The position numbers were made by a program, and so were the translations under genes. Shown here piece by piece: positions 24,830 through 32,907 of a DNA stretch of 45,368 nt (the stretch's first letter is position 1; each line of letters begins with the position of its first letter). The stretch is from Polyangiaceae bacterium (GTDB taxonomy: Bacteria; Myxococcota_A; Polyangia; Polyangiales; Polyangiaceae), in contig WQYX01000027.1 in NCBI GenBank assembly GCA_009781005.1, positions 1-45,368 on the forward strand, written 5' to 3'. The notes under the pieces are model-generated. The model was given only the letters and a program-made list of their open reading frames with translations, was not told the DNA's origin and ran no database searches.

Positions 24830-25324
24830 ATGCAGGGGTCTACGTTTGAAGAAGAAGACTTCTTCCGAGCCATCCAAACGAGTGGTGCACGTGTCCTGCT
24901 TATCGGTCGAAGGGCGCTCGTCGCGCTTGGTGCTCCGCTCCTGACAGCTGATTACGACCTCTGGCTTCACATTGATGACATCGAGAAATTTAACGAGTGC
25001 CTTGGGAAGCTCGATCTCGATCCAAACCGCAGCCCTGACGAAGCACGCAAGGTCGGCCGCTACGTTCTTGAGGGCGACGAGCGAGTCGATATCCTTGTCG
25101 CGCGCGCCGCGCCAACGAAGGACGGAGTCGTACTTACGTTCGATCAGGCCTATCGAGATCATCAGAGCATTCGATTCATGAAAAACATCGACATCGCGAT
25201 TCCATCTCTTGAGCATCTCATCCTGACGAAGCGCTGGTCGATGCGGCCACGTGATCTGCCTGATATCAATTTTCTCGAAACTCTCAAGAATGCATCAACG
25301 CAAGGGCAAGGTAGTTCGTCATGA
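24830..25324 (+). CDS. Nucleotidyltransferase-fold protein
   Basis: A 164-residue protein. Seen: LLIGRRALVALGAPLLTADYDLWLH (about 23-47), close to the G-G-x-A-(x)n-T-x-D-x-D-h pattern of minimal nucleotidyltransferases and AbiEii-like proteins, with the acidic pair in ADYDLW; a further acidic residue in DERVDILVA (about 82-90) could complete the metal site. The usual second Gly is Arg here. The gene overlaps the next small gene by ATGA. It could be one half of a toxin-antitoxin or modification system, but the partner is not a known antitoxin. The start is the ATG before QGSTFEEEDF; a GGAGG lies rather far upstream. Confidence 0.65.
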   Translation: MQGSTFEEEDFFRAIQTSGARVLLIGRRALVALGAPLLTADYDLWLHIDDIEKFNECLGKLDLDPNRSPDEARKVGRYVLEGDERVDILVARAAPTKDGVVLTFDQAYRDHQSIRFMKNIDIAIPSLEHLILTKRWSMRPRDLPDINFLETLKNASTQGQGSSS

Positions 25325-25560
25325 ATCCATATGAGGTCTCGCTCACGCCCGACGAGTTCGATCGACGCCTCGAGCTTGCACGCAGTGATGCAAACGAACA
25401 GGCGGAACGTGTCGCCTTGATAGCGTGGTTCATGAGGCGTTATCCAACAGCGCGAGAGCGGCTCGCGTATGCCCGGCGCAAAGCGCGCGAGTGGCAACGG
25501 CCCGTTGTGGGTCATGCGGCTTCGGCGAGCTGCGAAGCGAGCATCTTGCGGCCGCGATGA
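25321..25560 (+). CDS. Small hypothetical partner of the nucleotidyltransferase-like gene
   Basis: A 79-residue, mostly helical and charged protein (EFDRRLELARSDANEQAERVALIAWFMRRYPTARERLAYARRKAREW). It begins in the ATGA overlapping the previous stop, so it is co-translated. No family recognised. Its last 16 codons overlap, tail to tail, the 3' end of the sigma-factor gene by 49 bp; those residues are probably not conserved. Confidence 0.55.
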   Translation: MNPYEVSLTPDEFDRRLELARSDANEQAERVALIAWFMRRYPTARERLAYARRKAREWQRPVVGHAASASCEASILRPR

Positions 25561-26066
25561 AGACGGCTCATCACGGTGCCAATAGGAACGCCGAGTTCGG
25601 TCGCTGCTTCTCGGTAGGTGAGCTCGCCCAAATCAATGAGTTTTAGCACGGTACGAAAAGCTTCGGGCAGCGCCTCAAGCTTGCCCTGCGTGGTGGGCGA
25701 GAGGCTCACGCTGGCTTCCGGCGGCGCGAAACGCTCCGGCGTTGTCCATGCAACCGGGTCTGACGCCAGCGTAAACAAGGCGTTGCGTTCGCGGCGTGAT
25801 CGCCGGCAGCGCGTGATGAAGACGCTAAACAAGATCTGATAGACCCATGCGCGCAGGTTCGTGCCGTACTCGTATTGCGCGGAAAAACGAAGAGCACGCT
25901 CAATTGTATCTTGCACGATGTCGTCAGCGATCGTCGGATCGCTCGCAAGTCGGTACGCGCGCGCACGCAACTCCGGCAAGAGCTTCGTAAGCCCTCCTTT
26001 TAGGCTTGCGAAATCGGCGGCGACAACGGGGGTTCGGGCAGTGCGAGCAGACGAAGCGACGGACAT
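25512..26066 (-). CDS. ECF-type RNA polymerase sigma factor
   Basis: A 184-residue sigma factor. Seen: region 2 (LRARAYRLASDPTIADDIVQDTIERALRF, then NLRAWVYQILFSVFITRCRR) and region 4 (LEALPEAFRTVLKLIDLGEL, TYREAATELGVPIGTVMSRLHRGRKML), the helix-turn-helix that reads the -35 element. The ATG at 26066 has a clear GGAGGA site. No anti-sigma gene is adjacent, so the mode of control is not visible. Its 3' end overlaps the convergent small gene by 49 bp. Confidence 0.94.
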   Translation of the reverse strand: MSVASSARTARTPVVAADFASLKGGLTKLLPELRARAYRLASDPTIADDIVQDTIERALRFSAQYEYGTNLRAWVYQILFSVFITRCRRSRRERNALFTLASDPVAWTTPERFAPPEASVSLSPTTQGKLEALPEAFRTVLKLIDLGELTYREAATELGVPIGTVMSRLHRGRKMLASQLAEAA

Positions 26067-26177
26067 CTTGTTCCTCCGCCGTCACGCCACAGCAACCCCG
26101 ATGCCATCGCGTTAGACCCTAAATTTGCCGAAATTTCGCGCTTCAGGGGAGTGGGTGTGTGTCTGCACAACAACGGA

Positions 26178-26195
26178 CGCGTGGGCACCCACGCG
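26178..26195 (-). terminator. GC-rich hairpin after nnr
   Basis: CGCGTGGG-CA-CCCACGCG is an 8-bp perfect stem with a minimal loop, located 20-37 bp past the stop of nnr and in front of the ECF sigma gene. It may end the pdxJ-acpS-nnr transcript, but no U-tract follows, so a protein-binding palindrome is possible. Confidence 0.45.
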
Positions 26196-26214
26196 CGGAT
26201 CTTCGGCTGCCCGG

Positions 26215-27750
26215 TTAACCTTGAAAGACTGCTGCGAAAGCTGCGGGAAGTCCTTCGGCGATGTCGCTTGCGAGCATCCCGCGATCGCCGTGTTTCTCCT
26301 TCCAAGTATCGCCGGCGACGCCGTGCAAGTAGACGGCGCACCACGCCGCCTCGAATGGATGCAAACTACATGCAAGCGCGCCAACGAGGCCCGCGAGCAC
26401 GTCGCCCGATCCCGCCGTTGCAAGCACGGGGTTGCCCGAGGAGTTGACGACGACGCGCCCATCGGGTGCAGCGACAACCGTGTGCGCCCCTTTGAGCACG
26501 ACGACTGCGTTTGCGCGCGCAGCCGCCGTGCGCGCCGCAACAAAGCGATTGGCCTCGATCTCTTCGCTCGTCATACCGAGCAGTCGCCCAAGCTCGCTTG
26601 CGTGTGGTGTGAGGATCGCGCGCCCGCCCGTAGTCGCGAATCGTTCAATCGCGCGCGCATGGATCGTGAGCGCGTCGGCATCCACCACCATCGTCCCTTG
26701 AAAACTCGAGAGCGCGTGGTTCACCGCGGCGCGCGCACCATCGCCCAAGCCGAAACCCGGACCCATGACGACAACACGCTTGTGGACGAGAGCCGCATCG
26801 ATCTGATGGGTCAGATCGCTACCTTCGGCAATGCGCGCCGTCATGATTTCGGCGACACGTGATTCGAGTGCTTTCGCTGCTTTGGTCCACGTGACGATGG
26901 TGGCGGCCCCTGCCCCGCCGCGCAGCGCGCCCTTCGCGCAAAGCATTGCCGCACCTATTTTTCCAGGCGCCCCTGCAAGCACCGCAACGTGTCCAGCACG
27001 GTACTTGTGCGCATCTGCAGGGCGCGGACGGAGCACCGCGCAGACGTCGCGAGCTTCCACGAGATCGGCCGAGTGCGCTGCCGATGACAGCGAAGACGGC
27101 ACGCCAATATCGACGACATGCACCTCTCCCGAGAGGCGCGCGCCTTGCGGCGTGACGTGACCGAGCTTCGGATGTCCAAAGCTCACGGTGAGCTTTGCAG
27201 TGACGCATGCACCCATGACAACGCCCGTGTCTGCGTTCATCCCGGAAGGCACATCGAGCGCAATCTTCGGCGCCGGCGCATCATTGATGACTGCAATGAG
27301 CGAAGCGAAGAAACCGTCGATTGCGCGATCGAGGCCAACGCCGAAGAGCGCGTCGACGACGACGTCCGTGGCTGCGAGAGCGGTCTTCTGCTCCTCGAGC
27401 GCGCCATTGGTTGCAACATGCACGACGCGTCCGCCGATGCCCAAGAACGCGTCCATGTTGATCCGACAATCGATTGTCTTCGGAGCGTCACCGGCGAGCC
27501 ATGCCTCCACGACGGCACCTCGCGACATGAGCCGCCGCGCCACCACGAAACCATCACCGCCGTTGTTGCCCGTGCCGCATACAACGACAACACGTCTGCC
27601 GCGCGCGCGACCGCCGAAGATCTCGCGCTCTATGATCTCCGCGGCGCCGCGACCCGCATTCTCCATGAGCACGAGGCTCGGTACGTTGCACACGCCGATG
27701 GCGTGAGCGTCGAAAGCGCGCATCTCGGCACGCGAAAGAATGGGAATCAT
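26215..27750 (-). CDS. nnr: Bifunctional NAD(P)H-hydrate epimerase/dehydratase
   Basis: A 511-residue fusion that repairs hydrated NAD(P)H. The N-terminal YjeF_N domain (about 1-215) epimerises NAD(P)HX, with the GNNGGDGFVVARRL motif at 61-74 and ALDVPSGMNADTG. The C-terminal kinase-like domain (about 225-511) is the ADP/ATP-dependent dehydratase, with GPGFGLGDGAR, DADALTIHA, LTPHASELGRLLG and NPVLATAGSGDVLAG (GSGD about 447-450). The ATG at 27750 overlaps the acpS stop (ATGA), which excludes the longer open frame to 27849. Confidence 0.96.
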   Translation of the reverse strand: MIPILSRAEMRAFDAHAIGVCNVPSLVLMENAGRGAAEIIEREIFGGRARGRRVVVVCGTGNNGGDGFVVARRLMSRGAVVEAWLAGDAPKTIDCRINMDAFLGIGGRVVHVATNGALEEQKTALAATDVVVDALFGVGLDRAIDGFFASLIAVINDAPAPKIALDVPSGMNADTGVVMGACVTAKLTVSFGHPKLGHVTPQGARLSGEVHVVDIGVPSSLSSAAHSADLVEARDVCAVLRPRPADAHKYRAGHVAVLAGAPGKIGAAMLCAKGALRGGAGAATIVTWTKAAKALESRVAEIMTARIAEGSDLTHQIDAALVHKRVVVMGPGFGLGDGARAAVNHALSSFQGTMVVDADALTIHARAIERFATTGGRAILTPHASELGRLLGMTSEEIEANRFVAARTAAARANAVVVLKGAHTVVAAPDGRVVVNSSGNPVLATAGSGDVLAGLVGALACSLHPFEAAWCAVYLHGVAGDTWKEKHGDRGMLASDIAEGLPAAFAAVFQG

Positions 27751-28154
27751 TTTGCATGCTCCTCTGGCACTGCACTGCCCCTGCCCGTCTTCTCGAGAAT
27801 CACGACAGCTACGGCAACGCCAGCATCGTGCGTGAGGGTGACGTGCCACGCATCTGCACCGAAGCTCATCGCCATCTCGATGGCGTTGCCGTGCAGCGCA
27901 AGCAGCGGTCTGCCGCTCCTCGCTCTGCGCACTTCGACCTCGTGCCAGCCAACGCCGCGCGCGCCGTCGAGCGATTTCGCGAACGCTTCCTTCACCGCAA
28001 AGCGACCCGCAAGTCCCGTTGCCAGGTCTCGACCGCTCAAGTCCGCACGCTCGGCCTCCGTGCAGATGCGAGAAAAGAAGCGATCACCATGTCGCTCGAG
28101 CGCCCGACGCATGCGCTCGATCGAGCAGACGTCGATGCCGAGCCCGACGATCAT
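27747..28154 (-). CDS. acpS: Holo-[acyl-carrier-protein] synthase
   Basis: A 135-residue phosphopantetheinyl transferase that activates acyl carrier protein. Seen: GLGIDVCSIERMRRAL with metal ligand Asp8, GRFAVKEAFAKSL with Glu56, and a C-terminal WHVTLTHDAGVAVAVVIL, where the usual S-H is T-H. It is joined by ATGA overlaps to pdxJ upstream and nnr downstream. The order pdxJ-acpS is widespread in Proteobacteria. Confidence 0.95.
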   Translation of the reverse strand: MIVGLGIDVCSIERMRRALERHGDRFFSRICTEAERADLSGRDLATGLAGRFAVKEAFAKSLDGARGVGWHEVEVRRARSGRPLLALHGNAIEMAMSFGADAWHVTLTHDAGVAVAVVILEKTGRGSAVPEEHAK

Positions 28155-28897
28155 CGAACCGGCGTACCCCGAGCTTCGGTGATCGCCGCGAGCATGGCGC
28201 GCACCGCACCCGCGAGACCGAGGAACACGGCATCGGCGATGACGGCGTGGCCGATGTTGAATTCGACGATCTCAGGGATCGAGACGAGCGCCGGCACGTT
28301 CTCGGTGGTCAGGCCGTGACCGGCAGCAATCTCGAGACCGAGCGCCCGCCCGCGCTTCGCTGCGGCGGCGAGCCGAGCGAGCTCCTGCGTCTCGCCGAGG
28401 CCGCCAAACGCATGCGAGTACTCGCCGGTGTGAAGCTCGATCTGTTCAACGCCGAGCGCGTGCGACGCGTCGACTTGTTCAGCGTCGGCGGCGATAAAGA
28501 GGCTCACTTTGATCTTTTGCCTGCGTAGCGCGGCAACGTGATCCGAGAGCGCGCGCGAGGCCTTCGCGATCTCGAGCCCACCTTCGGTCGTGCGCTCTTG
28601 TCGACGCTCGGGCACGAGCGTCACGACGTCAGGCTTAACCTCGCACGCGATGGCCACCATCTCGTTCGTAGCAGCCATCTCGAGGTTGAAGGTGGAGTCC
28701 TTGAGCAACTCACGAAGTCGATGAACGTCCTCGTCGCGAATATGGCGACGGTCCTCACGCAAGTGCGCGGTGATGCCGCTGGCTCCGGCATCGAGGCATA
28801 CGCGGGCCGCCTCGATCGGATCCGGATAGCCCGCGTCGCGCGCATTGCGGAGCGTCGCGACGTGATCGACGTTGATGTGCAGCCGCATGCGATTCAT
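28151..28897 (-). CDS. pdxJ: Pyridoxine 5'-phosphate synthase
   Basis: A 248-residue TIM-barrel enzyme that condenses aminoacetone-type 3-amino-2-oxopropyl phosphate with 1-deoxyxylulose 5-phosphate to form pyridoxine phosphate. Seen: LHINVDHVATLRNARDAGYPDP, GITAHLREDRRHIRDEDV, NLEMAATNEM, VTLVPERRQERTTEGGL, ELHTGEYSHAF, EIAAGHGLTTENVP and VEFNIGHAVIADAVF, covering all conserved phosphate and catalytic regions. ATG 28897 overlaps the stop of the S41 protease gene (ATGA). Confidence 0.97.
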   Translation of the reverse strand: MNRMRLHINVDHVATLRNARDAGYPDPIEAARVCLDAGASGITAHLREDRRHIRDEDVHRLRELLKDSTFNLEMAATNEMVAIACEVKPDVVTLVPERRQERTTEGGLEIAKASRALSDHVAALRRQKIKVSLFIAADAEQVDASHALGVEQIELHTGEYSHAFGGLGETQELARLAAAAKRGRALGLEIAAGHGLTTENVPALVSIPEIVEFNIGHAVIADAVFLGLAGAVRAMLAAITEARGTPVR

Positions 28898-31800
28898 GGC
28901 TCCGCGTCGCCGACGGGTTCGAGATCCTGCTCGGTCTTCGGTGTCGTGAGAAGCTCGCCGTTCGGACCATCCCTGCGCACGATGATGCCCTTGCGACCGA
29001 TCGTGTCCGGAGTCTCGCGCGCAAACACCGTGATGACGTTTGCGCCAGGACGAAGCGGAACTTGCGCTTCGATCGGCATCCGCTTCTCGTCTTGGCTATT
29101 GCGGTTCGAGCGATAGAAGATCTTCCTGTCGCCAACGAACACATAGGCGTCGAGCAAGCGTTCGGTGTCGCTCGTGGTGCCCTTGATGGTCGTCGTGGCA
29201 TCCCTCGTCGAGAGCACCGTGGGCTCGAGCTCGATGAGCGGGGGAAAGCGTCGCATGACGTCCTCGAACGCCACGTTTGCGGCGGGCGTGCCACCATGAT
29301 CGAGGTCGCTCGCGTTGACGAACCCGAAGCGACCGTCTCCGAGCGAGACTTTCACCCTGCTTCCTGCCGTTGCGAGCACATTCACAGCGGTGCCTGCGTT
29401 GAGGCGGCCGAAGCTCCTCGACGCGGGCTCCGACGTCTCATAGAGCACCGCGCCGCCGGACTTCGCCTTCATCGTGCCGCTCGCTGCCGCAAGCTGTGTT
29501 GGCACCGCGATGGGCATGTGAACCCTCTCGACGATGTTCTCGCGCAGATCGCGATCGGCGATCGACAGTTCCACTTTCGCCTCGGGATCGGCGAGGGTCG
29601 ACTCGACATCGAACGTGAAGACGACTCGGCGCACGTCGCCGGGCTGCATGTTCGAGATGTCGAAGCGCCCATCACGCAAGAGCAGACCGTCGCCCGAAAG
29701 GTTACGCAGATTCGCCTGCGTCTCGAAGCTCCTGCCCCTTCCAACATTCCTCACGGACAAATACATCGCCAGATGTTCGCCCTTCTGCACCTTGCCGTCG
29801 CCGTTGCCTTTGCGACTGTCGGCGATCTGGAAATCGTACGCGAACAGCGGGCGCTCGAGCGCCTTGACCGATGCGCGTAACTGCTGCGAAGGCGGCACAC
29901 GCCCGCGCGCCTCGTCGAAGTTGACCGTGATGCCGTCCAAGCGCGTAAGCGTGTCACGCGGGATGCGGCACACGCGTGGTGCGTTTTGCGGGAGCGTTGC
30001 CGTGGATCCAGGCTTGCGCCCCTCGACCTCGCACCAACCGAGCGGCGCGTTGGCCGACTTGGACTTGCCCGGCTCGAGTCTGCCGATGACGAGTTCTTTG
30101 TTGTCGAAGAGCGGATTGTCGCTCTTGGTGATGGCGCCGAGTCGATTCAACGTCACGTTGCTCTTGTTCGTCACCGTCAGCTTGAGCGCCATCGACTCGC
30201 CCGCCAAAACTTCGTTGTTCGAGCGATCGGTCTCGAGCTTCACCTCGACGTTCGGCGGCGGCGCGCCCGGCGCGACCTGTGCGGCGTCGGCCGGAGCATC
30301 GCTCCAATCGATGCCGAGCGCCTGAAGATCGGCCGCGACTTTTTGCAGCTCCGCGACACGCACCTGCTGAATCGTGTCTTTCGCCGCCTTGAGTTGTTCG
30401 AGGCGCTTGCCCTGCGGAAGTTTCGCAACGAGATCCCGCGCGAACTTCACGGGGAAATCCTTGGCTGGGAAATCTGGACCCATCTGTTCGTCCGGATCAC
30501 CCCCGCGCTCGCGCAGCTCGCGGCGCAACGACTCGGGCAGGTTGTAGCGGACGATCTCCTGAGGCTTCTGACCTTCGCGAATGCGTGCATTTTGCAAGCT
30601 CTTCGCGAGATCGCGTTCCCGGAGCGTCATGCCGGTGTCGACCGTGAGATCCATCTCTTGGTTGTCGGCCGTCATCGGATCGAGCTCGATATCGGGCGTT
30701 ACGCCGGTGCCCTGGATCGAGATGTCGCCCGGTTCGGTGAGATACTGCGCAATCGTCAGCTTGAGCGCCGCTTTGTCCGGGAGCTCCGTGAACACGAGTT
30801 GGACCGAGCCTTTGCCAAAGGTGGTCTCTCCAACGAGAACCGCGCGATCATGGTTTTTCAACGCGCCGGCCACGATCTCACTCGCGCTCGCGGACGAACC
30901 GTTGATGAGCAGGGCGATCGGATAATTCGGCTCCGTGCCGTCCGGATGTGCGACCTTCTCTTCGCGATCTTCGCCCGATGCCGGATTGCCGACGGTGGCG
31001 ACGATGAGTCCCGAGGCGAGAAACTTGTCGGCAACGCGCGCCGCCTGATCGAGCAGGCCTCCCGGGTTACCGCGCAAGTCGAGCACGAGTCCTCTGAGTT
31101 CGCCGGTCTTCCTTAGATCGTTGAGGGCGTCATCGAGATCCTTCGCGGTGTTCGCCTGAAACTGCCTGATTCGCACGTAGCCGACGTTGTTGTCGAGCGA
31201 TCGGTGATCGACGCTCGCAACCTTGATGACCTCGCGCGTGAGCTCGAACGGCTTCGGAGTTTGCCAACCGTCCGGGCCGTCGCGGCGCAACCAAACGGTT
31301 ACCTTGGTACCAGGCGCGCCGCGCAAATGCTGAACGGCCTCGTTGAGGCCCATGTTGAGCGTGGACTCGTTGCCGATCTTCACGATGCGATCGAGCTTCT
31401 TTACCCCGGCGCGCGCAGCCGGAGTGCCGGGCATGGGGTTGATGACGGTGAGCTGTTGATCGCGAATGGAGATGACGATACCAAGACCACCGAACTGACC
31501 GCTCGTGGACAGGTTCATCTCTCTGAATTGCTCGGGCGAGAGAAGAACGCTGTGCGGATCGAGCGTGTGAAGCATGCCATTGCATGCGGCGTACTCGACC
31601 TCGCGCAAGTCAACCTCGGTGCCTTTCAAGTTCTCTTGCACGAAGCCGAGGATCTCGCGCAGGCGCGCCGAGACGTCCCAAGGACCGAGCACGTTGTCGA
31701 CGCGAAACTCGCGCTCTTGCGTGTCCACGCGCACCTTCACGGTGGGCAGGTTCTCCTCGTGCAGGACGATGACCTGCGCCACATCGCGCTGCACGAAGTT

Positions 31801-32067
31801 CAACGCCGACAGGAGCATCTCCCTCGGCTTCACGCGGCTCGGATCGACATATTTGTCGCGAATGCTCTCGAGCACTTTGTTGACGACTTTGAGCTGCGTA
31901 AGATCGTAGTTTGCAGGGCCTCGCGACGTGGTCGGCGCGTTCGCGGCACTGGCAGGAGTGAGTCCATCCCAGAGCCCGCCACCGTGAAGACGCAAAGCTA
32001 GCCACGTGGCGATGCCGAAGGCTGCGAAGAGTGCGATGAACTTGAGCGCGCGTGTGACAAGACGCAT
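28894..32067 (-). CDS. S41 family C-terminal-processing-type peptidase, MXAN_5808-like
   Basis: About 1057 residues from ATG 32067 (frame open to 32112). Domains: N-terminal signal anchor (RALKFIALFAAFGIATWLAL, about 5-25); a tail-specific protease N-terminal region; PDZ (about 188-265: GGLGIVISIRDQQLTVINPM, AGVKKLDRIVKIGN); S41 catalytic core (about 290-450) with LVLDLRGNPGGLLDQA, the nucleophile stretch SSASASE (391-397) and catalytic Lys in FGKGSVQ (Lys419); then about 600 residues with CARDB-like, SH3-like and beta domains (AGESMALKLTVTNKSNVTL, NVLATAGSRVKVSLGDGRFG, LRPGANVITVFA). The long C-terminal part is like myxobacterial MXAN_5808-type peptidases. It acts in the periplasm; substrates unknown. 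Confidence 0.92.
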   Translation of the reverse strand: MRLVTRALKFIALFAAFGIATWLALRLHGGGLWDGLTPASAANAPTTSRGPANYDLTQLKVVNKVLESIRDKYVDPSRVKPREMLLSALNFVQRDVAQVIVLHEENLPTVKVRVDTQEREFRVDNVLGPWDVSARLREILGFVQENLKGTEVDLREVEYAACNGMLHTLDPHSVLLSPEQFREMNLSTSGQFGGLGIVISIRDQQLTVINPMPGTPAARAGVKKLDRIVKIGNESTLNMGLNEAVQHLRGAPGTKVTVWLRRDGPDGWQTPKPFELTREVIKVASVDHRSLDNNVGYVRIRQFQANTAKDLDDALNDLRKTGELRGLVLDLRGNPGGLLDQAARVADKFLASGLIVATVGNPASGEDREEKVAHPDGTEPNYPIALLINGSSASASEIVAGALKNHDRAVLVGETTFGKGSVQLVFTELPDKAALKLTIAQYLTEPGDISIQGTGVTPDIELDPMTADNQEMDLTVDTGMTLRERDLAKSLQNARIREGQKPQEIVRYNLPESLRRELRERGGDPDEQMGPDFPAKDFPVKFARDLVAKLPQGKRLEQLKAAKDTIQQVRVAELQKVAADLQALGIDWSDAPADAAQVAPGAPPPNVEVKLETDRSNNEVLAGESMALKLTVTNKSNVTLNRLGAITKSDNPLFDNKELVIGRLEPGKSKSANAPLGWCEVEGRKPGSTATLPQNAPRVCRIPRDTLTRLDGITVNFDEARGRVPPSQQLRASVKALERPLFAYDFQIADSRKGNGDGKVQKGEHLAMYLSVRNVGRGRSFETQANLRNLSGDGLLLRDGRFDISNMQPGDVRRVVFTFDVESTLADPEAKVELSIADRDLRENIVERVHMPIAVPTQLAAASGTMKAKSGGAVLYETSEPASRSFGRLNAGTAVNVLATAGSRVKVSLGDGRFGFVNASDLDHGGTPAANVAFEDVMRRFPPLIELEPTVLSTRDATTTIKGTTSDTERLLDAYVFVGDRKIFYRSNRNSQDEKRMPIEAQVPLRPGANVITVFARETPDTIGRKGIIVRRDGPNGELLTTPKTEQDLEPVGDAEP
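31287..31303. repeat. Variant of the GCAACCAA palindromic motif
   Basis: GCAACCAAACGGTTACC inside the S41 gene resembles the perfect palindrome at 19515-19534. Listed only to support the suggestion of a recurring motif. Confidence 0.25.
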
Positions 32068-32100
32068 GGGTGGCCGCAGTATAGACGCGGAATCGCCTAA

Positions 32101-32128
32101 GACCGCTTTCAAGTTGTCGAAAGCGGTC
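32101..32128 (-). repeat. TIR element, copy D (28 bp, ends only)
   Basis: GACCGCTTTC-AAGTTGTC-GAAAGCGGTC: 10-bp perfect arms with an 8-base loop. Read on the minus strand it equals the first 12 bases of the left end (GACCGCTTTCGA) joined to the last 16 of the right end (CAACTTGAAAGCGGTC), as if the interior was deleted. Its first base is the last base of the methyltransferase TAG stop. As RNA it is a good hairpin between the methyltransferase and the S41 protease genes. Confidence 0.85.
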
Positions 32129-32865
32129 TATGAACTCTTGCGAATGACCGCGATGTAGAACCCGCCGAAGATCGCCGCGGGTGAGTCGCAGAGAAACCGC
32201 TCCGCACGCCTGAATACTTCACGAACTCCGGGGACGCGCATGACGGCGGCCACCGGCGTGACGATGCGGATGCCTCGCGCTGTCTCGACACGACAACCGG
32301 GCGGCAAAATCTTCGGCAAGATCCACGGTGCATCGAAACGCGTGTAGACTGCACTTTCACGGGTCCGATCGCTGATTTTGCCTGCCGGGCCGAACCGCTT
32401 CGCGAGACCGCGAAGACTCACGGGGTTGTAGAACTCCGCGAGGATGACACCTCCAGGGCGAGTGACGCGGGCCATCTCTTTGAGCGCGCGGCCGATGTCA
32501 GGCACGTGCGCGAGCACCTTGAAGGAGCAGGTGACATCGAAGCTCGCATCCTCGAATGGGAGATCCGTCACGCTGCCTTCTTGGACTTCGAGTCCGCGAG
32601 AGCGCGCTACCTCCAACATGCCAGGCGACAGATCGATGCCGACAGCGCGCGCCGACCAAGGGGCTACGCGCTCCAAGATGAGGCCGGTGCCGCACCCGCA
32701 TTCGAGAATTTCCTTGTCGCGACCATAACGGGCGCAGAGTTCGACTTCGAGATCGTCGACGAGCGCGTGGTAACCCGCAACGGCGTTCGGGCGACGATGG
32801 CGTTCGTAGCTCTCGGCGAATTCGTTGTAATATGCACGCGTTGCATCGAGATCGTCGGGGGTCAC
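32128..32865 (-). CDS. Class I SAM-dependent methyltransferase
   Basis: A 245-residue methyltransferase. Seen: motif I KEILECGCGTGLILE (about 50-64), AVGIDLSPGMLEVAR (motif II), GSVTDLPFEDASFDVTCSF (motif III-IV), and MARVTRPGGVILAEFYNP (motif V-VI), as in UbiE/Methyltransf_11 proteins. The C-terminal third (PPGCRVETARGIRIVTPVAAVMRVPGV) lacks a known substrate signature, so a quinone, lipid or other small-molecule substrate cannot be chosen. The stop codon touches repeat copy D. It is upstream of the S41-pdxJ-acpS-nnr unit. Confidence 0.92.
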   Translation of the reverse strand: MTPDDLDATRAYYNEFAESYERHRRPNAVAGYHALVDDLEVELCARYGRDKEILECGCGTGLILERVAPWSARAVGIDLSPGMLEVARSRGLEVQEGSVTDLPFEDASFDVTCSFKVLAHVPDIGRALKEMARVTRPGGVILAEFYNPVSLRGLAKRFGPAGKISDRTRESAVYTRFDAPWILPKILPPGCRVETARGIRIVTPVAAVMRVPGVREVFRRAERFLCDSPAAIFGGFYIAVIRKSS

Positions 32866-32907
32866 GCTCGCGATCTACACGAGCGCACCATCGTACGATA
32901 GGGTGAG

